Below, piece after piece: positions 1 through 5,217 of a stretch of DNA of 5,872 nt. A program made the position numbers and the translations under genes. Numbering within the stretch: position 1 is the first letter of the stretch; each line of letters starts with the position of its first letter. Source of the stretch: JBOGEB01 sp050743125 (GTDB lineage Bacteria > Actinomycetota > Nitriliruptoria > Euzebyales > Egibacteraceae); the NCBI GenBank assembly GCA_050743125.1, contig JBOGEB010000240.1, positions 1-5,872 of the forward strand. The letters are read 5' to 3'. A model generated the notes under the pieces. That model had not been told where the DNA came from. It made no database searches and saw only the letters and a list, made by a program, of their open reading frames with translations.

Positions 1-120
1 GGCGCCGTGCTGCTGGCGGACTGGGAGGCGGGCTCTGCGGCGTTTTGGCGTGTCGCTCCTCGCGGCGAGCTCGCTCGTGTGGAGGCTGTCCACGAGGGCT
101 CGGTCGGCGCCCCCGCCTGA
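1..120 (+). CDS. C-terminal end of an unidentified protein (partial)
   Basis: Frame 1 is open from the window edge to a TGA at 118-120 and gives 39 residues, starting GAVLLADWEAGSAAFWRVAP and ending GSVGAPA. The third codon positions are mostly G or C and the composition is that of a normal soluble protein. The competing frame 2, which runs into the aminotransferase, is full of Arg and Cys with rare AGG codons here, so frame 1 is the likelier coding frame. I do not recognise the family from this tail. It ends only 5 bases before the GTG at 125 proposed as the start of the aminotransferase, so the two genes are probably in one operon and translationally coupled. Confidence 0.6.
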   Translation, partial: GAVLLADWEAGSAAFWRVAPRGELARVEAVHEGSVGAPA

Positions 121-124
121 TGTC

Positions 125-1432
125 GTGACCCACGTCACCCTGCATGCACTGGGAGCAATCCAAGTAGAGGAGGCGGAGGTTGTGGCCGGTCCGGGGCATT
201 CTTTCCTTGGTGCGGAAGAGGCAGCGCTCGTGCAGCGCGTGCTGGCCAGCTGGCAACTCAGTCGTTACCGATTTGGCGAGCCAGACTCGACGGAGCCGTC
301 TATGGTGTTCTCACTCGAGCGCGAGGTGGAGAAGCGCATGGAGACCCGCCACTGCCTCGCCGTCAACAGCGGTACCTCCGCGCTTCTGACCGCCTTCGCG
401 GCTCTCGGCCTGGGACCGGGTGACGAGGTGCTCGTTCCCGGCTACACATTCATTGCGACCATTGCCGCCGTCGTTCACCGTGGCGCAATCCCCGTCCTCG
501 TCGAGATCGACGACTCCCTCACGCTCGACCCAGAGGATGTCGTACGGCAGATTACGCGATCGACCAAGGTGATCGTGGCTGTTCATATGCTGGGCGCTCC
601 ATGCGCCATGGACGAGCTGCGGGCGATTGCCGACGACCACGGGTTGGTCTTGGTCGAAGACGTGGCGCAGGCGTGCGGTGGGCGGTACCACACCCGCAGC
701 CTCGGCACCATCGGGGATGCCGGAGCCTTTTCGCTAAACCTGTTCAAGATCATCACGGCGGGCGATGGCGGCTGGGTCACCTGCAACGACGACAAGGTGT
801 ACGAGCGCGCTTTCGCCTTCCACGACCATGGGTTCAAGCCCTTCCGCCAAGGCGTCGTCGATGCCGAATCCCTGTTCGGCCTGAACTTGCGGATGCATGA
901 GCTGACCGGCGCCGTCGCGCTAGGCCAACTCCGCAAGCTCGACGACATCCTGACGACGCTCCGGTGCCAGAAGGCGGCATTCGCCGACGCAATCGGCGAC
1001 TTGCCCTGCGTGGCACGCCGACGCCTCAACGACGCCGAGGGTGAATGCTGCTCGCTCCTCGTGCTCACATTCAAGTCCGCCGAGGTGGCCGCGGCAGTGG
1101 CGGCGCGGCTGCGCACTCCCACCCTCGTCGACTCGGGCCGTCACTACTACGGGAACATGTCTCAGCTGTTCGGACACCGTATGCCAACCGGGACGGAGTG
1201 TCCCTTCGCGTGCGCCGCCCACCCAACTACCCGTCGGTACGAACCACGTATGCTCCCTCGGACCGATGACCTTCTCGCCCGTTCGATCGCCCTGTCGGTC
1301 GGCGTAGTCGACACCTATCTCGGCTCCTCGTTTGGCATAGGCCCACACTCTTCGCCAGACGACATCACCGCCGCGGCCGAGGCGTTGCACCTGGCAGTTG
1401 GCGAAGCGGTAGCCGAGGCGGGCCGCAGCTAG
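125..1432 (+). CDS. DegT/DnrJ/EryC1/StrS family PLP-dependent aminotransferase
   Basis: This is a fold-type I pyridoxal-phosphate aminotransferase of the sugar-aminotransferase family, which moves an amino group from Glu or Gln to a keto-sugar or keto-cyclitol in the cytosol. Numbering from GTG 125 (435 aa), visible motifs are the phosphate-binding NSGTSAL near 81-87, the pyridine-contacting Asp in LVEDVAQACG (about 179), the FSLN Ser (about 203) and the Schiff-base Lys in LFKIITAGDGG (about 208, codon 746-748). The usual GEGG is GDGG here. A Cys-containing TECPFAC stretch lies near 357-363. The frame is open to the window edge and a GTG at 50 is possible, but 1-120 looks coding in another frame. 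GTG 125 keeps the N-terminal strand that, from memory, family members carry (LAxxGGxPV...GPGxxFIG) with no gap. GTG 182 has a better Shine-Dalgarno (GAGGAGG at 167-173, 8-base spacing) but loses that strand. The substrate cannot be told. The SDR remnant starts 15 bases after the stop. Confidence 0.88.
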   Translation: MTHVTLHALGAIQVEEAEVVAGPGHSFLGAEEAALVQRVLASWQLSRYRFGEPDSTEPSMVFSLEREVEKRMETRHCLAVNSGTSALLTAFAALGLGPGDEVLVPGYTFIATIAAVVHRGAIPVLVEIDDSLTLDPEDVVRQITRSTKVIVAVHMLGAPCAMDELRAIADDHGLVLVEDVAQACGGRYHTRSLGTIGDAGAFSLNLFKIITAGDGGWVTCNDDKVYERAFAFHDHGFKPFRQGVVDAESLFGLNLRMHELTGAVALGQLRKLDDILTTLRCQKAAFADAIGDLPCVARRRLNDAEGECCSLLVLTFKSAEVAAAVAARLRTPTLVDSGRHYYGNMSQLFGHRMPTGTECPFACAAHPTTRRYEPRMLPRTDDLLARSIALSVGVVDTYLGSSFGIGPHSSPDDITAAAEALHLAVGEAVAEAGRS

Positions 1433-1447
1433 AGGTCCACCTCGGCC

Positions 1448-1771
1448 ATGCACGCGACCAAAGCGCTGGAGGGACGGATCGCCGTCGTGACTGGCGCGGC
1501 GCGGGGCCTTGGGTCGGCGTACGCGGCGGCGCTCGCGGGTGCCGGAGCGCGCGTGGTGATCGCCGACATCGATGGTCGCCAAGCTGTGGCGACGGCCGCC
1601 GAGATCAGGGGCGGCATCCCGATCACCGTCGATGTCAGCAGCGAAGGCGATGTCGAGCGTCTCTTCGCGACGGTCCGTCACGAACTCGGCCGCCTCGACA
1701 TTCTGATCAACAACGCCGCGGCCTCACCCAAGTGCACTTCGTCTCCGGGATGCACGAGCGCAAGGCGTTGA
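1448..1771 (+). pseudogene. Short-chain dehydrogenase/reductase, 3'-truncated by deletion
   Basis: The first ~92 residues are a clear classical SDR N-terminus. They contain the dinucleotide-binding TGAARGLG (about residues 16-23), the acidic strand end VVIADID (about 36-42) expected for NAD preference, the adenine-contact DVSS segment and the structural LDILINNA motif near 83-91. An intact SDR would continue to about 250 aa with the Ser and YxxxK catalytic residues; here the homology stops right after NNAA, at about 1715-1723. The reading frame then runs 16 meaningless codons through out-of-frame LOG-family sequence to a stop at 1769-1771. It can bind a cofactor at most and cannot catalyse, so I call it a pseudogene. 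The ATG at 1448 follows the aminotransferase stop by 15 bases, with AGAGG at 1431-1435 as a weak, somewhat distant ribosome site; cotranscription with the aminotransferase is likely. Confidence 0.8.
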
Positions 1772-2094
1772 TGACGGCGCTGTCCGATGCCTTCGTCGTC
1801 CTCCCTGGAGGGCTGGGCACTCTGGACGAGATGTTCGAGACTCTTACGTGGGTGCAACTTGGAGTCCATGCCAAGCCGCTGGTTGTGCTTGATGTCAACG
1901 GCTACTTTGACGCGCTCCTGTTGTTCTTGCGCCAAGCGGTGACGCAAGGGTTCATCCTTCGGCCCGTCACCGATGTGCTCGCCGTCGAAACAGACGTGAA
2001 TGGCGTAGTTTCCCGACTGAGCAAACTCCTGCCCGGCGCATGCAGCCCATCTGAGAAGCTCTCCCCGAGAAACCACGAGCGTTGGTCAACCTGA
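1720..2094 (+). pseudogene. LOG-family (TIGR00730) nucleoside-monophosphate phosphoribohydrolase-like gene, 5'-truncated
   Basis: Homology begins with GLTQVHFVSGMHERKALM, which fits the LOG-family consensus GLTELHVVxSMHERK from its first residue, and continues through the signature LPGGLGTLDEMFETLTW to the C-terminal helices. The active-site Arg (MHERK) and Glu (PGGxGTxxE) are both kept. The N-terminal half with the Rossmann glycine motif is missing. Intact members are about 180-200 aa and release free cytokinin or another base from a nucleoside 5'-monophosphate; many bacterial ones are still annotated as lysine decarboxylase-like. A GTG at 1732 could in principle start translation, but it has no ribosome site and lies inside the conserved core. 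The gene is read in frame 1 while the SDR joined to it is in frame 2, so no fusion protein is made. Stop TGA at 2092-2094. Confidence 0.82.
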
Positions 2095-2110
2095 GAGGGA
2101 ACAATGGTAG

Positions 2111-2144
2111 CGATCGATCCTGCCACGCCGCGTGGAGCCGATCG
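2111..2144. terminator. Possible hairpin downstream of the LOG remnant
   Basis: Two CGATCG blocks (2111-2116 and 2139-2144) flank the palindrome CCACGCCGCGTGG (2123-2135), giving a nested, imperfect stem 17 bases after the LOG stop codon. There is no T-run, so if it ends transcription it does so as an actinomycete-type hairpin without a U-tract. The rest of 2095-2172 shows no gene and no leftover transposase sequence on either strand. Confidence 0.25.
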
Positions 2145-2172
2145 AGAGCCGCAGAGGGGATCAGCTGGTGAA

Positions 2173-2190
2173 GTCTTGATTTAGCGGGGG
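2173..2190 (+). repeat. IS66 left inverted repeat
   Basis: GTCTTGATTTAGCGGGGG is the exact reverse complement of 4386-4403. It is followed by TGGGTCGGGG, which is also G-rich like the inner side of the right end. Confidence 0.85.
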
Positions 2191-2212
2191 TGGGTCGGGG
2201 TCCTTGACTCGG

Positions 2213-2230
2213 AGTCACACGGCTGTGACT
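2213..2230. promoter_or_regulatory. Hairpin in the IS66 leader, upstream of the transposase start
   Basis: AGTCACA, a CGGC loop and TGTGACT form a perfect 7-bp stem with a 4-base loop, 16 bases before the ATG at 2247. The overlapping GACTCGGAGTC (2206-2216) could form an alternative pairing. A structure this close to the start could limit transposase translation or be a subterminal transposase-binding site; neither role is shown by the sequence. Confidence 0.3.
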
Positions 2231-2246
2231 GTTGTGGCTCGTGTGC

Positions 2247-3179
2247 ATGGACATGACGTCTGCGACCAGCAGCCAAAGGATCGACCCGCTGCTTGAGTTG
2301 TGCGTGACACAGATCCGCCTGTCCGCCGACCGCATCGCTGAGCTGGAGACCGACAACGAGCGGCTGCGGGAGCGGGTCGTCGAGCTGGAGGGCAGGGTCG
2401 AGACTGAGCGGCGGGCGGGCAGACGCCAGGCGGCGCCGTTCTCGAAGGGCGAGCCCAAGGCTGATCCGAAACGGGCGGGCTGCAAGGCAGGCGAGGCGTA
2501 CGGGCCGAAGGCGCACCGGGTGACGCCCGATCATGTCGATGAGGTCGTGGTCGTGCCTGTCCCGGCGGTGTGTCCGGGCTGCGGCGGCCACGTCGCCGTC
2601 GAGGACACGGTCTGCCAGTGGGTGGAGGACATTCCCCCGGTCGTGACCTTTGTGACCCGCTACGACCTCCAGGTCGGCCGCTGCGCGGAGTGTGACCGCC
2701 GTGTGACAGGCGCGACCCGCGGCAGGTGTCGGACGCCACCGGCGCGGTCGCAGCGCAGATCGGCCCGCGCGCGGTCGCGTTGCCCGCCCTGCCGCGTCAC
2801 GAGCTGGGGATCCCCCACGCCAAGACCGCGAAGGTCTTGGCCCAGATCGGCGGGGGTGAGCGTGACCGGCGGCGGGATCGTGCAGGCGTTGGCCCGTGCC
2901 GCGCGCCGATGCGCCGCGCCGACGCCGCGCCCGTGGAGGGGATCCGCGCCAGCAAGGCGGTGGCCGCTGACGAGACCGGCTGGGCGGTCAGGCGGGGCCA
3001 AGTGTCGGCTGTGGGACTTCGTCGGCGACGGCGTCACGGTCTTTCGGATCTTCGACGGCCGCGGCTGGGACCAAGCCGTCCAGGTGCTGGGCGCCGATTT
3101 TGCTGGGGTGTTGGAGCGCGACGGCTGGGCGGCCTACCGCAGATTCGTCAAAGCGGCGCATCAAACGTGTTACGCGCAT
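2247..3179 (+). pseudogene. IS66-family transposase, 5' part, with four frameshifts
   Basis: The gene starts at ATG 2247 or 2253; a TTG at 2232 is less likely. Order of parts: a short leucine-zipper-like helix (RIAELETDNERLRERVVELE), a zinc-finger-like pair of CxxC motifs (CPGCGG at about 2573-2590 and CAEC at about 2683-2694), then the RNase H-like core. DDE residues seen are the Asp of DETGW (codon 2969-2971) and the Asp of RDGW (codon 3120-3122). Continuous homology needs four frame changes: frame 3 to 2 near 2710, back to 3 in the G-run 2852-2856, to 2 near 2915-2925, and back to 3 near 2985-2990. They alternate -1 and +1 and cancel out. The gene is then cut at codon CAT 3177-3179 by the 374-bp insertion and continues at 3562. 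Not functional as it stands, unless some of the shifts are sequencing errors. Confidence 0.8.
3172..3179. repeat. 8-bp target duplication, left copy
   Basis: ACGCGCAT, identical to 3554-3561. Joining the two copies rebuilds uninterrupted IS66 coding sequence (QTCYAHLLRRCHDM). Confidence 0.8.
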
Positions 3180-3553
3180 TATGCGGAACCGGCGGTTATG
3201 CGGAACGGGACCGGATCGGCATGTGTTGTTGCTGGTCACGAGGGTGGGATCTCTGTTCGAGTCCGCATAATCGCAGGCGTTCGAGGACGGCGAGTAGGGC
3301 GTCGGGGGCCAGTGTCGGGTCTGGGCAGTTGTTCGCACACGATGCCAACCGCCCTGCAACCGGGACATTCGCTGGCTTCTGATCGCCCGCCTTCTCCCAG
3401 AGGAGGCGGGTTCGATCAAGGCTTGAGCGTCGCGATTATGCGGACTGGCTCAACGTCGCCCAACCGCTTGAGCAGGTACAACGCTTGCCGTCACAGACCG
3501 ACGCCGCATAACCGCACGCTCCGCATAATGGGCGTTATGTGGAATTCCGCATA
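3180..3553. mobile_element. 374-bp small inserted element with TATGCGGAA terminal inverted repeats, non-autonomous
   Basis: The segment starts TATGCGGAACC and ends GGAATTCCGCATA, giving 9-bp terminal inverted repeats (TATGCGGAA), flanked by the exact direct repeat ACGCGCAT. Deleting 382 bp (element plus one repeat copy) joins TAC-GCG-CAT to CTG-CTG-CGA in the IS66 frame, so the boundaries are well supported. Inside are eight copies of TTATGCGGA or close variants, four per orientation: + at 3179-3188, 3196-3205, 3436-3444 and 3535-3544; - at 3262-3270, 3503-3511, 3520-3528 and 3545-3554. A hairpin lies at 3386-3410. The + frame that runs through it is only an open read-through of the IS66 frame, and I recognise no protein on either strand. 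It looks like a MITE-like or recombinase-mobilised element. The family is not identified; end arrays of this sort suggest tyrosine-recombinase arm sites, but that is inference. Confidence 0.75.
3386..3410. terminator. Strong hairpin inside the 374-bp element
   Basis: CCCGCCTTCT, loop CCCAG, AGGAGGCGGG: a 10-bp stem with one G-U pair, extended by GATCG (3381-3385) and CGATC (3413-3417) across a two-base bulge. No T-run follows on the + strand. It could be a transcription terminator that insulates the element, or a structural recombination feature. Confidence 0.35.
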
Positions 3554-3554
3554 A
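3535..3554. repeat. 20-bp near-perfect palindrome at the right end of the small element
   Basis: TTATGTGGAATTCCGCATAA is two head-to-head copies of the TTATGCGGAA motif with one mismatch (T for C in the left arm) and no spacer. The outer edge coincides with the element boundary at 3553/3554. Confidence 0.7.
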
Positions 3555-3561
3555 CGCGCAT
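3554..3561. repeat. 8-bp target duplication, right copy
   Basis: ACGCGCAT, the second copy of 3172-3179. After it, the IS66 coding frame resumes directly with CTG CTG CGA CGC (LLRR). Confidence 0.8.
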
Positions 3562-4380
3562 CTGCTGCGACGCTGCCATGACATGATCGCCGACGCCGCC
3601 GACGGTCACACCCACGTCCCGGCTACGGTCCGTCAGATACTGAAAGACACGCTGGCGCTGCGCGAGGTCCGCGACGCCGGCCGCGTCGCCCCCGAGCAGC
3701 TGGCGCAGCAGGTCCTCAGACTCACCGGGCGCGTCGACCTGCTGCTGGCCGCCGACGCGGCTTGCTGCGAGGCGGACCGCAAGCTGGCCGAGCACCTGCG
3801 CGTCGAGCGCGACGCGCTGTTCACCTTCCTGGTCGTCCCGGGTGTGCAGGCGACGAACTGGAGAGCCGAGCAGGGGATCCGCCCGATCGTGGTCAACCGC
3901 AGACACTGGGGCGGGGACCGCACCCGTCAAGGCGCGGACACCCTGCAGGTGTTGGCCAGCGTGCTGCGCAGCGCCCGCCAGCAGCACCGAGACCCGGTCG
4001 GGATCCTGGTGCCGCTTTTGACCAGCCCTGTCCCGATCGTGGCCGGCCTGGCCGTCCCCGGCCGGGGCCACCCCCGCCCGGAGAAGGCCGGTCTGATCGT
4101 CCCCGGCCACGGCGATCCCGCTCAACCCCCGGGCCGCCTGATGGCAGGCTCCGAGCGCTCCGAGCCCGAACATCCCCAGCCGGGCCGCTACCGGATGGTC
4201 GTCACCGAACGCCGTGACCCTCACACCGCCACCGTCATCTTGGACGCCGACGGCGACGCGTTCGTCGCCGCCATCGGTTACGCCCGCAACCAACGGCTGA
4301 CCGGCCAGCAGGGTCACGGCGGGACGTCCGAGCATGTCCACGACCTCGCCCACCTCATCGCCGACACCCTGCTCCACTGA
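3562..4380 (+). pseudogene. IS66-family transposase, 3' part, with an unusual C-terminal extension
   Basis: This continues the gene broken at 3179; an ATG at 3583 opens a free-standing 265-aa frame. The third DDE residue is the Glu of TNWRAEQGIRP (codon 3868-3870), followed by the family-typical C-terminal helix VLASVLRSARQQHRDP and LVPLL. From memory, family members usually stop soon after this point. Here about 105 more residues follow (about 4054-4377): two similar GL(A/I)VPGxGxP stretches, a Pro-rich linker, and a segment with alternating hydrophobic residues (RYRMVVTERRD...ATVILDADGDAFVAAIGYA). I do not recognise the added part. The stop TGA at 4378-4380 lies 23 bases from the right end of the element, directly before a run of ten C. 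With the N-terminal half separated it is most likely inactive. Confidence 0.78.
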
Positions 4381-4385
4381 CCCCC

Positions 4386-4403
4386 CCCCCGCTAAATCAA
4401 GAC
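4386..4403 (-). repeat. IS66 right inverted repeat
   Basis: Reverse complement of 2173-2190. The C-run here is ten long (4381-4390), against five G followed by TGGG at the left end. The TAG stop of the truncated IS5-like frame (4392-4394 on the - strand) lies inside this repeat. Confidence 0.85.
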
Positions 4404-5064
4404 CTCTCCGGTGATCCGGGCCACGTCGTGGTTGGCCTGGTCGGTGCGCCGTTTCAGGTTCGCGGCGATGGCCCTGGCACGCGTGCCGGCCGACCGGCGC
4501 CGGTTGCGGGTCTTGGTGCGTTTGGCGCCGCCCGCGGCGTGGATCCGCTCGATGACACGAGCGATCCGGGCGACCGCTTTGGCCAGCAGCCCCGAGCAGG
4601 TCGGGTAGGCGACGTTGGCCTCGACGACGGTGGTGTCGGCGCGCAGCCTGTCCGCACGCAGCGCCTTGCGCTGGGCCGCTTTGGCCAGCAGCGCATCGTT
4701 GAGCTGGGCGATGGTCTTGGCGCCGCAGCGGTTGGTCAGCTTCATCAAGGTGGTGGGGTGCGGCACGTCGGCGCCCAGTGGGATGCGGGCGAACCGCTGC
4801 CAGCTGATCGAGTCGGCGACCTCGCGGCACAGCGTCTCGTAGCCCATCTTGTACCGGTACTTCAGGTACATCAGCCGCAGGTAGGTCTGGATGGGGATCG
4901 ACGGGCGGCCCAGCGTGCGGTGGAAGTGAGCAGCGAAGGGCGCGAAGAACGCCGGGTAGTCCAACTCACTCGTCGGCGGCCCGCAGGTGAGCGGGCAGCC
5001 CCAGACACTGGGCGGGCAGGATCGCTTCCCACAAGGTGGGCTGGGGGTTGACGGTCCTCAGCAT
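4392..5064 (-). pseudogene. IS5-superfamily/ISNCY-like DDE transposase, 3'-truncated and frameshifted
   Basis: Reading the - strand from ATG at 5064-5062 gives MLRTVNPQPTLWEAILPAQC and so on to PAHLRAADE, then a TGA. A 1-base shift near 4970 continues as LDYPAFFAPFAAHFHRTLGR and so on. This matches the N-terminal DUF772-type domain of a common actinobacterial transposase group, with LRLMYLKYRYKMGYETLCRE and VADSISWQRFARIPLG. The first catalytic Asp of the DDE core is in RADTTVVEANVAYPT; I remember the next residues as DSGLL in relatives, and here they are CSGLL. The sequence stops matching at ITGE, where the IS66 right end begins (4403/4404); the last residues and the TAG come from the IS66 repeat. 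The rest of the catalytic domain is not found on the other side of the IS66. It is non-functional because of both frameshift and truncation. Confidence 0.82.
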
Positions 5065-5197
5065 GACGCCCCGAAACTCCTGGTCAGCGGCCTGTTTGGG
5101 ACATTATCGCCGCATTCGGGTCGAAACCGTGGGACCCCGCACAGGCAAACCCACAGGTCAGCGCCTCATCCGACCCCTACTTTTTCAGGACGAAGTA
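4404..5197 (-). mobile_element. Remnant of an IS5-like insertion sequence (outer end uncertain)
   Basis: The remnant holds the transposase front half plus its upstream region. Its outer boundary is not certain. A composition change and the inverted pair CTACTT...AAGTAG (5177-5182 and 5193-5198), followed by GCTAGCTAGC (5198-5207), suggest the terminus lies near 5177-5207. Several IS5-group elements target YTAR sites such as CTAG, which would fit. The other terminus was lost with the 3' half of the gene. Confidence 0.45.
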
Positions 5198-5217
5198 GCT
5201 AGCTAGCCCCTGAGCAC
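5065..5217. other. Non-coding interval between the transposase remnant and the methyltransferase
   Basis: These 153 bases show no convincing gene. The first part is probably the promoter-side end of the IS5-like element. The last part (about 5175-5217) is noticeably more A/T-rich and holds CTACTT/AAGTAG and the 10-bp palindrome GCTAGCTAGC at 5198-5207. There is no clear terminator for the convergently ending methyltransferase. Confidence 0.5.

Larger units (their letters stand above)
2173..4403 (+). mobile_element. IS66-family insertion sequence (single-ORF, ISBst12-like type), degraded and itself interrupted
   Basis: The ends are an 18-bp perfect inverted repeat, GTCTTGATTTAGCGGGGG at 2173-2190 and its complement at 4386-4403, with G-rich tracts continuing inward on both sides. 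Between them is one long IS66 (TnpC-type) transposase gene and no tnpA or tnpB, as in the ISBst12-like branch of the family. The element is 2231 bp as seen, or 1849 bp without the 374-bp insertion and its extra 8-bp repeat copy. IS66 elements normally make an 8-bp target duplication, but the flanks do not match (CTGGTGAA at left, CTCTCCGG at right). The right end cuts an IS5-like transposase whose remainder is absent on the left, so a deletion next to the left end is likely. Confidence 0.8.

Noticed and set aside
50..124. GTG at 50 as the aminotransferase start
   Set aside because: It would overlap the apparent end of the upstream gene by 71 bases, has no ribosome site, and the added residues are Arg/Ser-rich and unlike the family.
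1432..1443. GAGGTCCACCTC as a regulatory hairpin over the SDR ribosome site
   Set aside because: The perfect pairing leaves a 2-base loop, which cannot form. Opening it leaves only three pairs, so it is no more than a chance palindrome.
583..1681. Two long - strand frames opposite the aminotransferase and SDR
   Set aside because: Their composition is Arg/Ser-rich without motifs, while the + strand carries unmistakable aminotransferase and SDR signatures.
3180..3553. Protein-coding gene inside the 374-bp element
   Set aside because: The open + frame is only a read-through of the IS66 frame. Its translation has no motif, and the - strand frame at 2988-3419 crosses the element boundary.
3179..3554. 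CRISPR array suggested by the repeated TTATGCGGA motif
   Set aside because: The motif is only 9-10 bases, occurs in both orientations and is irregularly spaced (17 to more than 160 bases).
3535..4830. Long - strand frame (431 codons) crossing the IS66 3' part and the IS5-like remnant
   Set aside because: It spans two unrelated elements and their boundary, reads the opposite strand of clear IS66 coding sequence, and shows no family motif. It is a frame kept open by high G/C content.
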